A stretch of DNA of 64,000 bases from Phaeodactylibacter luteus. Its GTDB lineage: Bacteria; Bacteroidota; Bacteroidia; Chitinophagales; Saprospiraceae. Both the position numbers and the translations under genes were made by a program. The stretch is taken from the NCBI RefSeq assembly GCF_007993045.1, contig NZ_VOOR01000017.1:47718-111717 (forward strand). Reading direction: 5' to 3'. This document shows, one piece after another, positions 18,354 through 27,452 of the stretch (positions are counted from its first letter, which is position 1; every line of letters begins with the position of its first letter). The notes under the pieces were generated by a model. That model was not told the origin of the DNA and ran no database searches. It worked only from the letters and a program-made list of their open reading frames with translations.

Positions 18354-19391
18354 ATGAAAGTTGGTAATATGACACTACGGATATTGTTGGGCATGGCTAT
18401 TATTGTGCTAGCAGGCCTCAGCAGCTGCGGCGGGCAGGAAAAAACGGCTGATACGGCAACAGAAGCCCTCGGCACTACTGGCAACCCTGCTATCGATGGG
18501 CTTACGGAAGCCATCAGCAAGTCGCCAGAAGATGCAAGCTTGTATGCAAAGCGTGGTGTGCTGTTTTATGAAAACGACGGATACGATGAAGCGATCCGGG
18601 ACCTCACCATAGCAGTAAAGCTGGACAGCCTGCAGCCTGCTTACTATCACCGCCTCGCAGATGCGTACTTGGACTACTTCAAGTCGCGCGAAGCCCTTGG
18701 CGTAATGAAGGAGGCCTCAGAACGCTTTCCCACCGATGAAAAGACGCTGCTCAAGCTGAGCGAGTACTACCTCATCCTGCGGCAGCACGAGGAGTCGATG
18801 AAGGTGATCGATCAGCTGCTGAAGCAGGACCCGCAAAACGGCGAAGCTTATTTTATGTTCGGGATGAACTTCAAAGAAAGTGGCGATACTGTGCGCGCTA
18901 TCAATAGTTTCCAGAAAGCGGTGGAGCTCGATGCGACGATTGTAGATGGCTGGATCAATCTCGGGCAACTCTACGCAGAGCGGGATGACCCCTTGGCCCT
19001 GCGTTATTTTGACAACGCTACCCGGGTGGCCCCGGATGATATCGTGGCCCTGCATGCTAAGGCCGATTATCTTTCAGCTAAGGGCAGCTTAGAGGAAGCT
19101 ATTGGGCTTTATGGGCAGATTGTTGTGTTGGACCCGCAGTACGATGAGGCCTACTACAACTCCGGATTGATCTATTTGGATATGGACTCTCTGGCCCAGG
19201 CAGAGGCACAGTTTGATTTGACGCTCAAAGTATCGCCTACTCATATCCGGGCTTATTATTACCGAGGGCTGAGCCGGGAGCTGCAGGGCAGAGCTGCAGA
19301 AGCCCTGGCGGATTTTCAGCAGGCGCTGCGCATGGCCCCCAATTATGAGGATGCACAGGCTGGGGTGGAGCGGCTCAAGCAGGAGGGCTAA
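18354..19391 (+). CDS. Tetratricopeptide repeat lipoprotein
   Basis: The 345-residue protein (340 from the ATG at 18369, which begins the signal more naturally) has a lipobox in LAGLSSCGG. Seven or more TPR units fill residues about 55-340, for example ASLYAKRGVLFYENDGYDEA, GWINLGQLYAERDDP and IRAYYYRGLSRELQGRAAEA. TPR proteins hold other proteins together; the lipid anchor places it in the periplasm or at the outer membrane. No partner can be assigned from the neighbours. It ends 33 bases before a truncated family A element. Confidence 0.88.
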   Translation: MKVGNMTLRILLGMAIIVLAGLSSCGGQEKTADTATEALGTTGNPAIDGLTEAISKSPEDASLYAKRGVLFYENDGYDEAIRDLTIAVKLDSLQPAYYHRLADAYLDYFKSREALGVMKEASERFPTDEKTLLKLSEYYLILRQHEESMKVIDQLLKQDPQNGEAYFMFGMNFKESGDTVRAINSFQKAVELDATIVDGWINLGQLYAERDDPLALRYFDNATRVAPDDIVALHAKADYLSAKGSLEEAIGLYGQIVVLDPQYDEAYYNSGLIYLDMDSLAQAEAQFDLTLKVSPTHIRAYYYRGLSRELQGRAAEALADFQQALRMAPNYEDAQAGVERLKQEG

Positions 19392-19423
19392 AGGGAAAGC
19401 AGGGGCTAAAGCCGAGCTTTTTG

Positions 19424-19555
19424 ATGGCATCGGACAAGCGATGCGCAGGGGTGTAAAGCCCGTTAGGGCCGAGCGGGCAGCGAGCCCCGGAGCGTAGCGG
19501 CCCTGGCCGTTAGGCAGGGGTGGCCCCTCTCACACTGTGCAGGGGCAAGCCCCAT
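19424..19555 (+). repeat. Dispersed element family A, copy 3 (forward, truncated)
   Basis: It retains the core only: tggcatcggacaagcgatgc, ggccgagcgggcagcgagcc, and a hairpin now CTGGCC-GTTA-GGCAGG with one mismatch. Both terminal sequences are missing. Confidence 0.75.
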
Positions 19556-19624
19556 ACCGCGGAGCAAGCTGGGCAGGCCCAGAGAAGAACAACATCTGGT
19601 TGGCGCCTAAAAGGCTGGGGCAAC

Positions 19625-19669
19625 AAAAAGGAAGAGGCTGTACGGTCTGGTGCAACCTCTTCCTTTTTT
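19625..19669. terminator. Hairpin between the TPR gene and the sigma factor gene
   Basis: The arms AAAAAGGAAGAGG and CCTCTTCCTTTTT pair over 13 bp around an 18-base loop. The A-run and T-run on the two sides allow it to work in both directions. Confidence 0.7.
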
Positions 19670-19706
19670 GTTGGTCTTTGTGAGGGATAACGGCTAAATT
19701 GAAGAC

Positions 19707-20294
19707 ATGCATGCCATAACATCACCCGCTGAAGAACACAAACACCTGAAATTGGATTACGCAAGTACGCACCAAGACATCGTCGAGAAGTGCAAGCGTG
19801 GTAACCGCCGGGCCCAGTTTGAGCTTTACAAACTCTATTCCAATGCGATGTACAACGTTTGTCTGCGCATGCTCCGGCATGAGCAAGACGCTGAAGACTT
19901 GCTGCAAAACTCCTTTGTGGACGTTTTCACCAAGCTGCACACTTTTCGTTACCAAGCCTCAATAGGCGCATGGATCAAACGGATTGTCGTGAACAACTGT
20001 ATCAACCACCTGAAGCGCAACCGGCTCCGCCTGGAGGAGCTCGAGGAAGAGCACGCTAAAGAGACTGCACCGGAGCCCGAAGGGGGCAATCATCAGGGTG
20101 TGGCGACAAAGGCAGAAATTGAACGGATCCGGAAAGCGGTCCTGCAATTGCCGGACGGCTACCGGGTCGTTTTTACCCTTTACGCTTTTGAAGGCTACGA
20201 CCACAAAGAAATCGCTGACATCTTAGGCGTTTCAGAAGCGACTTCAAAGTCGCAGTATAGCCGGGCCAGGCAAAAGCTTCGTAAACTATTGTGA
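19707..20294 (+). CDS. ECF RNA polymerase sigma factor
   Basis: The 195-residue product has sigma region 2 (LYKLYSNAMYNVCLRMLRHE followed by DAEDLLQNSFVDVF) at about residues 38-105 and region 4 (LPDGYRVVFTLYAFEGYDHK then EIADILGVSEATSKSQYSRA) at about 145-195, with no region 1 or 3. It directs RNA polymerase to a small regulon. The next two genes follow at 37 and 11 bases, so it heads an operon with a membrane protein placed where an anti-sigma factor is usual and a secreted beta-rich protein. Confidence 0.92.
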   Translation: MHAITSPAEEHKHLKLDYASTHQDIVEKCKRGNRRAQFELYKLYSNAMYNVCLRMLRHEQDAEDLLQNSFVDVFTKLHTFRYQASIGAWIKRIVVNNCINHLKRNRLRLEELEEEHAKETAPEPEGGNHQGVATKAEIERIRKAVLQLPDGYRVVFTLYAFEGYDHKEIADILGVSEATSKSQYSRARQKLRKLL

Positions 20295-20331
20295 AAAAGG
20301 GCTGGCAACAGCCAATGGGTTTTAGATTGTA

Positions 20332-20892
20332 ATGATTATGACGAGCGAACAAATAGAAAAAATTATCGAAAGCCACCGGGGCCACTTCGAGGTGGAAGGC
20401 CCGGGGCTCAGCCTTTGGCAGGGGGTGAGCGCACAGCTCGATGACCGGGCTCAAAAGCGCCACAGGCTCTGGCAGGCCATCCGCTCTGCTGCGGCAGTCG
20501 TTGCTCTTGTGGGCATGGGGGCTGCCCTTGGCATTTACTTACAGCCTGCTCCGGTTGTGGATGGAGGGATAGCGGCTTTGGTCGACCCACAGTTTGCTAA
20601 AATGGAAGCGGACTACCAACAGCGCATACAAGAGAAGTATCAGCAGCTCGTCAGTTATGAACAGGCGGACGCTGTCCGGGCAGACCTTGAGCGCTTGGAT
20701 GAGGCCATGGCTGAGATCAAAGCTGAGCTGGAGGTAGCCCCCCCGGGCAAGGAAGAGGAGCTGGTGCGCAGCCTTTTGGATACCTACCGGGCCAAGGTGT
20801 ACATTTTGGAAAGGGTGCTCAGCCGCATTCAAATGACCAACCCTGAGCCTATAGAGCTGGGAACCACGGAATCTTCCAACAGCCTCATTTAA
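20332..20892 (+). CDS. Single-span membrane protein, putative anti-sigma factor
   Basis: The 186-residue protein (184 from the ATG at 20338) has a cytoplasmic N-terminus of about 45 residues, one transmembrane helix (AAAVVALVGMGAALGIYL) and a periplasmic part dominated by charged helices (about 85-175, probably coiled coil). There is no recognisable zinc-binding anti-sigma motif. The call rests on its place directly after an ECF sigma gene and on its topology. It could instead be a structural partner of the next gene. Confidence 0.6.
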   Translation: MIMTSEQIEKIIESHRGHFEVEGPGLSLWQGVSAQLDDRAQKRHRLWQAIRSAAAVVALVGMGAALGIYLQPAPVVDGGIAALVDPQFAKMEADYQQRIQEKYQQLVSYEQADAVRADLERLDEAMAEIKAELEVAPPGKEEELVRSLLDTYRAKVYILERVLSRIQMTNPEPIELGTTESSNSLI

Positions 20893-20903
20893 CAGCAGCA
20901 ATC

Positions 20904-22043
20904 ATGAATCAAATATGGGCGGTTTGGGCTGGCGTGCTCTTCTTATTGATGGGGCTGCAGCAAGAGGGGCGCGCGCAGGTGTATGCCAATGCCCCGGGCG
21001 TATATTCCCGTGCCATAAAAAAGCGGGTCCCAATGCAGCCGGGGGCAGTCCTCAAGTTATCCAATAAGTACGGCCCGGTGGTGGTCCGAGGCTGGGAGCG
21101 CAACGTGGCCTTGGTTGAGGTCTACACTGAGGTCAGAGCCTCTGGGGAAGCACGTGCCCGCCAAGTTTTCGAGCGGGTCGGCAATCAGGTGTCGGCATTG
21201 CCTCAGCTGGTGACGGTATCTACGGTGCTTGCGCCAAAAGAAACACAGTGGTGGTCTTGGGGGGCAATGGAGCCCGAAGACTATTCGATTGCGCTTAAAG
21301 TCACTTTGCCCCACAATGTGACGGTTCAGGTCAGCAATGAGTACGGCGATGTTGACATATCGGAGATTGAAGGGCTGGTCAACCTGCAGGTCAGGCAAGG
21401 CAATATCAATTGCAGCGCACTGGGCGGCCTGGCTTCCATCAATCTACAGCATGGGCATATACGCGTGGATGAAGCAGGACAGCTGAGTGCCAACCTATTG
21501 CACACGGAAGCTTGGCTGGAGAATATCGGCACTGCTGAAATCCATAGCCGCTATACGGTCGCAAAGGCGGAGGATATAGGGGTGCTGACCACCAATACGC
21601 GCTATGATACTTACCGGATCAAGAATGTAGGCACGCTACAGAATACAGGAAAGTACGATGAGCTTGATGTTTCGAAGGCTGGGACGGTCACTATCCACAG
21701 TAGCCTCTCTAAGGTGTTCTTGTCCAACATAGGGCAGTACCTTAAAGTGGAGATGGACAGCAGTAGTGTTTTTATAGGGGGCATTGAGCAAGGGCTCGAG
21801 CAGATTGACCTCAATGGGCGTTTTACGGATTTTCATGTACAGTTTGAGCAATCAGCCCCTTTCCGCTTGGATGCTAAAGCGCAGTACGCTGGCATACGGT
21901 ACCCTAAGGGGCTGAAGGTACATTATGAGAAAGAAGCCCCTGCCCTGCATGAGGTGAAGGGGGAGGTGGGCAGCAGCCGTCTTGGAGCCGCACTCCGGGC
22001 TCGCTTATCTTACGGTGCCCTCCTAGTGGAGCAGGAAGATTAG
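20904..22043 (+). CDS. Secreted beta-repeat protein (DUF4097-like)
   Basis: The 379-residue protein has a signal peptide ending near GRAQ. The rest is a ladder of short beta strands with repeating forms such as LSNKYGPVVVRGW, VSNEYGDVDISEIEGLVNLQ and TVTIHSSLSKVFL, which recalls DUF4097 and other right-handed beta-solenoid proteins. No catalytic motif is visible. It is third in the sigma/anti-sigma operon, so it may report on or respond to envelope state; this is inference. A family A element begins 13 bases after its stop. Confidence 0.7.
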   Translation: MNQIWAVWAGVLFLLMGLQQEGRAQVYANAPGVYSRAIKKRVPMQPGAVLKLSNKYGPVVVRGWERNVALVEVYTEVRASGEARARQVFERVGNQVSALPQLVTVSTVLAPKETQWWSWGAMEPEDYSIALKVTLPHNVTVQVSNEYGDVDISEIEGLVNLQVRQGNINCSALGGLASINLQHGHIRVDEAGQLSANLLHTEAWLENIGTAEIHSRYTVAKAEDIGVLTTNTRYDTYRIKNVGTLQNTGKYDELDVSKAGTVTIHSSLSKVFLSNIGQYLKVEMDSSSVFIGGIEQGLEQIDLNGRFTDFHVQFEQSAPFRLDAKAQYAGIRYPKGLKVHYEKEAPALHEVKGEVGSSRLGAALRARLSYGALLVEQED

Positions 22044-22056
22044 GGCGGAGCTGTAT

Positions 22057-22408
22057 GGGCGCAAAGCCTGCCCTGCCTGCTTTTCGGGATGGGGCCTGCC
22101 CCTGCCATCGGGCAGGTGCCGCTATGCTACGGGGCTCGCTGTCCGCTCGGCCCTGTCGGGCTGTACACCCCTTCGCAGCGCTAGGCCAATGCCAGCCTAG
22201 TGCCTTAAGCCATAAATCTCTGATACTTAAGTTGAAGTTATTTTCCGGCTAATCAAGGCGAAGGTTCGCGACTTTAGCCCGAGCTAAAGGAGCGGTTCTT
22301 TAACGAAGAGTAGGCGGAAAAGAACGAAACTTGGGGTGGCAAGTGTTTATGGCTTGAGGCACTAGAGCCCCAAAAGCACAAACGCCTGCGACATTTTGGC
22401 TCACGCCC
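22057..22408 (-). repeat. Dispersed element family A, copy 4 (reverse), interrupted by element B
   Basis: Both ends are present: GGGCGCAAAGCC at 22057 and the inverted left end ending CACGCCC at 22408. The flanks are AGCTGTAT (22049-22056) and AGCTTGTAT (22409-22417), an 8-bp duplication with one base inserted. The core and the CCTGCC-ATCG-GGCAGG hairpin are intact. Without the 165-base insertion (element B plus CTAG) it would be 187 bp. Confidence 0.9.
22201..22361 (+). mobile_element. MITE-like element family B, copy 1, nested in element A
   Basis: It is a 161-bp element with inverted ends TGCCTTAAGCCATAAA and, on the other strand, TGCCTCAAGCCATAAA (15 of 16). It is flanked on both sides by CTAG (22197-22200 and 22362-22365). 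The uninterrupted relative of this site is seen in copy 6 of family A (ccaggctagtgccccaaaag near 42950), where CTAG occurs once. It has no coding frame. Confidence 0.88.
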
Positions 22409-22495
22409 AGCTTGTATTTGGGCGTAGCGCCTATCGTGTGAAATCCAAATACGCCTTTGGTTGCCGGCTCCGGCAATTCTTATTATCTTCCCAAC

Positions 22496-23899
22496 ATGAA
22501 GATACAATTTTGCGGGGCTGCCCGGGAAGTCACCGGCAGTGCCCACCTGCTCACCCTCGACGACGGGTTTACCATCCTTTTGGATTGCGGCCTTTACCAA
22601 GGCAATACCGATGAGATGAAAGGGTTTAATGAAGCTTGGAACTTCGACCCTGAGTCTGTGGATTGCATGATCCTTTCCCATGCGCATATCGACCACAGCG
22701 GGCGCATCCCCAAGCTGGTGCGCGATGGTTATCAGGGCGATATCCACTGCACACATGCCACCCGTAGCCTTTGTGCGATCATGTTGCTTGATAGTGCTAA
22801 GATACAGGAGATGGACGCGCACTATTTTAACAAACGCCAAAAGCGGAAGGGCAGGGAAGATCAGCTGACGGAGCCGCTTTATACGGCAAAGGATGCTGAG
22901 CGCGCGCTCAATCAGTTTGAAGGGCATAGCTACAACCGTTGGTTCCGCATTCACGATGGGGTGGAAGTCTTGTTCAGGGATGCAGGGCATATCTTAGGCA
23001 GTGCGTCCGTCACTATCCGTATCGATCAGTTGGGCCGGCAGCTGTCTTTTGGTTTTACAGGGGATATTGGCCGCCCTAACCGCCCGATCCTGCGCGACCC
23101 TATGCCAATGCCCGAAGTGGACTACCTCATTTGCGAAAGCACTTATGGTGACCGCGACCATGAGAATGCCCCGAATGAGATGACGCGGTTTGAGCGCATT
23201 ATTCGGGAGACCTGTGTGGTGCAAAAGGGGAAGTTGGTCATCCCTGCTTTTAGCGTGGGCCGTACGCAGGAGATTGTTTACATGCTCGATCAACTGGAGA
23301 CAGCCGGCAAGCTGCCCCGCATCCCTGTTTATGTGGACAGCCCGCTGGCTGTCAACGCTACGACTATTTTTGGGGCACACCCCGAGTGTTTTGATAAAGA
23401 GCTTAACGAGTACTTGCTGATAGACGAGAACCCCTTTGGTTTTAACGGGCTGAAATATGTGCGCGATGCCGCCATTTCTAAAAAGCTGAACCACTCCACA
23501 GAGCCTTGTATCATCATCAGCTCATCAGGTATGATGAACGCAGGGCGGGTGAAGCACCACCTTTATCATCATATCGACGACCCCCGCAATACCTTTCTCA
23601 TCGTGGGTTATTGTGCGCCTCACACCCCCGGCGGCCGGCTGAGGGATGGCGCAAAGATGCTGCGCGTTTTCGGGGATGAGCGCCCGGTAAATGCAAAAGT
23701 TGAGGTGATGGACTCCTTTTCTGCCCATGCAGACCGGCATGAGATGGCTGCTTTCCTGAAGAATCAGAAGGGGAAAGTCCGCCGCATTTTTCTCGTGCAT
23801 GGCACACTAGACCGGCAAGAGGCATTCCGGGAAACCCTTGCGGGGTATGGCTTCGATGATGTGGCTATACCGGAGCTCGGGGAGGCGTTCCGGTTGTAA
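22496..23899 (+). CDS. Metallo-beta-lactamase/beta-CASP nuclease (CPSF73/RNase J-like)
   Basis: From the ATG at 22496 the protein has 467 residues. It opens with MKIQFCGAAREVTGSAHLL, the standard start of beta-CASP proteins. Metal ligands are HAHIDH (residues 62-67), the histidine of FRDAGHILGSAS, and FTGDIG. The beta-CASP part shows VIPAFSVGRTQE, SSSGMMNAGR and FSAHAD, and the last motif-C histidine is in FLVHGTLD. Such enzymes process RNA as endo- and/or exonucleases. A TATTATCTTC sequence ends 5 bases before the ATG, so the message may be nearly leaderless. It converges on the next gene across a bidirectional terminator. Confidence 0.92.
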   Translation: MKIQFCGAAREVTGSAHLLTLDDGFTILLDCGLYQGNTDEMKGFNEAWNFDPESVDCMILSHAHIDHSGRIPKLVRDGYQGDIHCTHATRSLCAIMLLDSAKIQEMDAHYFNKRQKRKGREDQLTEPLYTAKDAERALNQFEGHSYNRWFRIHDGVEVLFRDAGHILGSASVTIRIDQLGRQLSFGFTGDIGRPNRPILRDPMPMPEVDYLICESTYGDRDHENAPNEMTRFERIIRETCVVQKGKLVIPAFSVGRTQEIVYMLDQLETAGKLPRIPVYVDSPLAVNATTIFGAHPECFDKELNEYLLIDENPFGFNGLKYVRDAAISKKLNHSTEPCIIISSSGMMNAGRVKHHLYHHIDDPRNTFLIVGYCAPHTPGGRLRDGAKMLRVFGDERPVNAKVEVMDSFSAHADRHEMAAFLKNQKGKVRRIFLVHGTLDRQEAFRETLAGYGFDDVAIPELGEAFRL

Positions 23900-23926
23900 A
23901 TGCGTGGGGTGGTTTGGGAGAGGAAA

Positions 23927-23964
23927 AAAACGGGCAAGCTACTGTAAAAGTGCTTGCCCGTTTT
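23927..23964. terminator. Bidirectional terminator between convergent genes
   Basis: The arms AAAACGGGCAAGC and GCTTGCCCGTTTT pair over 13 bp around a 12-base loop. It serves the beta-CASP gene and the gene ending at 24000. Confidence 0.88.
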
Positions 23965-23999
23965 GTATCAAGTTGAAGTCTCCTTATGCCCGGAGCGGG

Positions 24000-24731
24000 T
24001 TATTCAGACTGCTTGTTCTGTTGGATTTTGTTGAGCAGCAGCGCCCCTTTCATCATGAAGTCATCGTGATGGAAGCGGTATTCATTGTGGATCATCATCA
24101 GGCGGGCTGCATCATAAGCTGCTGATCGGGGCACAATTTGGCGGTCGGCTATAGGGTGCAGCCAATATTCGAGGTTGTTGGTCCGCAGGTAGCTGCGGTC
24201 GTGCTCGAAATTGGTCACCACAGCGAGCTTGTTGAGGGAGAAGAGGTAATCCGTTTCCTTGTTGAGGTCCTTTTGAAGGTCGACGATATTGTAGCGGTCG
24301 AAGCGGGCGCCTGCGCGCTCACAGAGGAACACATCGCGGCGGCCGTCAAAAGTGATCAGGTCGCGGAAGCGGTATTTCCGGAGGTTTTTCAGCAGGAAGT
24401 TGCGGATAGGCATTTTGGAAGGGCGCAGCTGTTTGAACGCATAAGCCAGCTGACGCTCGTCGAGCCGGAACTCTTCATCGTAAGGCTTGCGGCGGTGTGT
24501 CCGCATATTGACGACCTCCTTTATCCGCCCAACGGTATGCCCAAGTTCATCTACTTTGGAATAGACGCTGACAAAGTCAATGTTGGCATTGTTGATAAAG
24601 GTTTCGATGAAAATACGGTTGGTGTCCTGTTCAAAAACGAGCAAGCAGATTTCGCTGATCGCGTAGAAATTGGGGTACCCACCGTAAATGTTGCCATACT
24701 TTAATTCTAGAAATGCAATGTTATTGTTCAC
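24000..24731 (-). CDS. Unrecognised protein; possible DEDD-type exonuclease fold
   Basis: I do not recognise this 243-residue soluble protein. It has no signal peptide. The order of conserved-looking segments, FLELKYGNIYGGYPNFYAIS at the start, then LITFDGRRDVFLCERA followed by NIVDLQKDL, and near the C-terminus SAAYDAARLMMIHNEYRFHHDD, resembles the Exo I, II and III arrangement of RNase H-fold exonucleases, though the first motif reads E-x-K instead of D-x-E. The middle is rich in Arg and Lys, which would suit nucleic acid binding. Function is left open. It is transcribed alone, convergent with the beta-CASP nuclease. Confidence 0.6.
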   Translation of the reverse strand: MNNNIAFLELKYGNIYGGYPNFYAISEICLLVFEQDTNRIFIETFINNANIDFVSVYSKVDELGHTVGRIKEVVNMRTHRRKPYDEEFRLDERQLAYAFKQLRPSKMPIRNFLLKNLRKYRFRDLITFDGRRDVFLCERAGARFDRYNIVDLQKDLNKETDYLFSLNKLAVVTNFEHDRSYLRTNNLEYWLHPIADRQIVPRSAAYDAARLMMIHNEYRFHHDDFMMKGALLLNKIQQNKQSE

Positions 24732-25018
24732 GGTTTAAGGAGATTAATGTGTTGGTTTTAAAATGAATTGTGTTTCTCAATATAGACGCAGGGCATCAAT
24801 GCTTTTGGGGCAGCTCCAGCCCGGAAATGATGGGCTTTTGCTTAAACGCCTGCTGCGGTTATGTTTGGTTTGGGGTCAAAAGGCATTTCCTATTGCAAGT
24901 TATACAGAAAATTCAAATCCCCTAAAATTTGCGCAACTGAAATTTATAGCTGTTCCAAGTGCTATTGGCTATCCCTTTTGCGGAAAGAGAATGCAGGGGA
25001 AGGGGCATTGGTTTACGG

Positions 25019-26131
25019 CTAAGGGGTTAAAAACCTGCCATTTTCGTATATTTTTTCCCCATCAGCATAGATTTCGCCCCCTTGCGTCATATCGGTAATC
25101 ATGTCCCAGTGTACAGCAGATTCGTTTTTTCCGCCCGCCTGTAGGTAGGATTGGCCGATAGCCATGTGTACGGTGCCGCCTATCTTCTCGTCAAAGAGGA
25201 TGTTTTTTGTCATACGGTCAATTTGGTAATTGGTTCCAATAGCGGCCTCCCCAAATCGGCGGGTGCCCGGGATTTGGAAGATCTGGTCCAAAAACGCTTT
25301 GCCGCGAGTAGCTTCCCATTTTTCAATATACCCATCTTTGACGTAGAGGGTTGCGTTTTCCACTTCGTGCCCCATATATAGCGCGGGGTAAGAGAAGCGG
25401 ATCACACCGTTGACCGAGTCTTCTACCGGAGAGGTGTAGACTTCCCCCGAAGGCATATTGGTCCGTCCGTCCGAATTGATCCATTTCCGGGTATGGCCTG
25501 CTCTGAACTTTATGTCAATCCCATCGCCTTTGTAATGGATCTCCTCCCTGCTATTGAGCAGGTCGACAATCCCCTGCTGCGCTTCACGTACCTGCATCCA
25601 GCTTTGTACGGGGTCTTCATCGTAGAGCCGGCAGGCGTTGAAAACAAAGTGCTCGTATTCCTCCAATGACATCCCTGCTTCCTGTGCATTGGCTAGGGTA
25701 GGGTATTGGCAGAGGCTGCGCCTCATGTCCAGAGTTGCTGTCCGTTCAAAGTACAGTTTTTGATAAGGGGCATGCGCTTGTTGCCGCACTTTGCGCTTTT
25801 CGGGGTCGGCCCCCTGATCTTCTCTTAGGTTGAACGGGGCCATGATGTTGAGGTAGGTATCAAAAGAAGCCATAGCTTCCTTGTACAGGGGCGATACCTG
25901 CTGTAGGGCAAAATCGCTCCCTTCTGCAAGCAGCAGGCGGCCTTGCTCCCTGAAGGAGAGGTCAACTTCTACGGCCGCCCCGGCATGCAGGGCTGCCCGG
26001 TATACCTCCCGGACGAGGGGCTCAGCGAGGGTGGTGCTGCGGATAAACATCTGGTCGCCCGGTTGGGTGCTGAGGCAATATTCTACCAGCAAGCGGGCAT
26101 ATTTTTGAAGCATTTCAGCCATTCTTGTCAT
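25019..26131 (-). CDS. Aminopeptidase, M29 (thermophilic aminopeptidase AmpS/T) family
   Basis: The 370-residue protein is close to the usual M29 length (about 370-410). Family features include the N-terminal CLSTQPGDQMFIRST, the metal-binding glutamates in NMPSGEVYTSP and RRFGEAAIGTN, and the histidines of TVHMAIGQSY and SAVHWDMITDM, which hold a two-metal site. M29 enzymes release N-terminal residues from peptides with broad specificity in the cytoplasm. The start MTRMAEM is chosen as the first ATG; the second at codon 4 is equally possible. It lies 10 bases downstream of hflX on the same strand, probably co-transcribed. Confidence 0.92.
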   Translation of the reverse strand: MTRMAEMLQKYARLLVEYCLSTQPGDQMFIRSTTLAEPLVREVYRAALHAGAAVEVDLSFREQGRLLLAEGSDFALQQVSPLYKEAMASFDTYLNIMAPFNLREDQGADPEKRKVRQQAHAPYQKLYFERTATLDMRRSLCQYPTLANAQEAGMSLEEYEHFVFNACRLYDEDPVQSWMQVREAQQGIVDLLNSREEIHYKGDGIDIKFRAGHTRKWINSDGRTNMPSGEVYTSPVEDSVNGVIRFSYPALYMGHEVENATLYVKDGYIEKWEATRGKAFLDQIFQIPGTRRFGEAAIGTNYQIDRMTKNILFDEKIGGTVHMAIGQSYLQAGGKNESAVHWDMITDMTQGGEIYADGEKIYENGRFLTP

Positions 26132-26141
26132 TTTTGGTTAG

Positions 26142-27356
26142 CTACCAGTGCTTAGCCTGATAAGGGTATCGGATCATGTACTGCTCCTTGACTATGGCAG
26201 ACAACCGGTCACGCAGGGCATTGATGTTCTCTTTGGTGTGGGCAGATACAAACATGCACTCTTGGTCGAAGGTAAACTGAAGGGAGCCTTTCAGCCCATT
26301 CTCTATCTCCTGCTTGCCCTCTTCCGTAAGGTAGTCATCGTAGTTGCGCTCCCGGTAGAGGTCGATTTTGTTGAATACTAAAAGGGTAGGCTTATCCAGC
26401 GCTTCTAAATCTTTCAAGGTGCTGTTCACTGTGCGGATATGGTCTTCGTGCTGAGGGTGGGCAATGTCTACCACATGCAGGAGGACATCGCTCTCCCGGA
26501 CTTCGTCCAAAGTGGATTTGAAGCTTTCGATCAGGTGGTGAGGAAGCTTTCGGATGAACCCCACCGTATCAGACAAGAGGAAGGGCATACGGTCGATGAC
26601 AACTTTGCGCACCGTGGTATCCAAGGTGGCGAAGAGCTTGTTTTCAGCAAACACATCAGATTTGCTCAGCAGGTTCATAAGGGTAGATTTGCCCACGTTG
26701 GTGTACCCAACGAGCGCTACCCGGATCATTTGCCCCCGCTGTTTGCGCTGGGTCATGTTCTGCTGGTCAATTTTGTCCAGCTTCTTTTTGAGCAGGGAGA
26801 TTTTATCCCGTACGATACGGCGGTCCGTCTCGATCTCTTTTTCGCCAGGCCCCCGCATACCGATACCGCCCCTTTGGCGCTCGAGGTGCGTCCATAGGCC
26901 GCGAAGGCGGGGCAGGAGGTATTGCAGCTGAGCGAGCTCTACCTGCGTTTTAGCTTGAGCCGTTTGTGCCCGGCTGGCGAAGATGTCCAGGATGAGCGTA
27001 CTGCGGTCAATGATTTTGACCTTCAGGAATTCTTCCAGGATGTTGACCTGTTTTCCGCTGAGGTCATCATCAAAAATGGCCATGCTGATGTCTTCGTGCT
27101 CCTCGATATAAGCTTGCACTTCTTCGAGCTTGCCCTTGCCGATGAAGGTGCGGCTGTCTGGGTGGGGGAGTTTCTGCGTAAAGCGTTTTGCAGTCTTTGC
27201 GCCTGCAGTCAGTGCGAGGAACTCCAGCTCATCCAGGTATTCTCCTACTTCTTCTTCTGTCTGCAATTTTTGGATTAGGCCAACGAGCACGGCATGTTCC
27301 GTTTCTTGTTTGAGCCCCTTTTTATCCTTTTCGCCAAGTGTCCAGTCGTTTGCCAT
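26142..27356 (-). CDS. hflX: GTPase HflX
   Basis: The 404-residue protein has the HflX N-terminal domain (FIGKGKLEEVQAYI, DRSTLILDIFASRAQT), a glycine-rich linker (ERQRGGIGMRGPGEKEIETD) and a G domain with GYTNVGKST (P-loop), DTVGFIRKLPHHL (G3) and NKID (G4). HflX binds the 50S subunit and splits stalled or heat-damaged 70S ribosomes. The C-terminal residues 350-404 end in a short basic tail. It precedes the M29 aminopeptidase by 10 bases. Confidence 0.95.
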   Translation of the reverse strand: MANDWTLGEKDKKGLKQETEHAVLVGLIQKLQTEEEVGEYLDELEFLALTAGAKTAKRFTQKLPHPDSRTFIGKGKLEEVQAYIEEHEDISMAIFDDDLSGKQVNILEEFLKVKIIDRSTLILDIFASRAQTAQAKTQVELAQLQYLLPRLRGLWTHLERQRGGIGMRGPGEKEIETDRRIVRDKISLLKKKLDKIDQQNMTQRKQRGQMIRVALVGYTNVGKSTLMNLLSKSDVFAENKLFATLDTTVRKVVIDRMPFLLSDTVGFIRKLPHHLIESFKSTLDEVRESDVLLHVVDIAHPQHEDHIRTVNSTLKDLEALDKPTLLVFNKIDLYRERNYDDYLTEEGKQEIENGLKGSLQFTFDQECMFVSAHTKENINALRDRLSAIVKEQYMIRYPYQAKHW

Positions 27357-27452
27357 AATTTTAATCGTCGCGTCGTTGCTTTTCGTTTTAGGCTGCAGCT
27401 TTGGGGCAACAGCCCATTTTAAACAGCCGCTTTGGGGCCTTCGTTCCTCGGA

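Noticed and set aside
22410..22455. Hairpin GTATTTGG ... CCAAATAC before the beta-CASP gene, considered as a riboswitch or terminator
   Set aside because: It is a simple 8-bp stem with a loop of over 20 bases, no T-run and no conserved riboswitch core.
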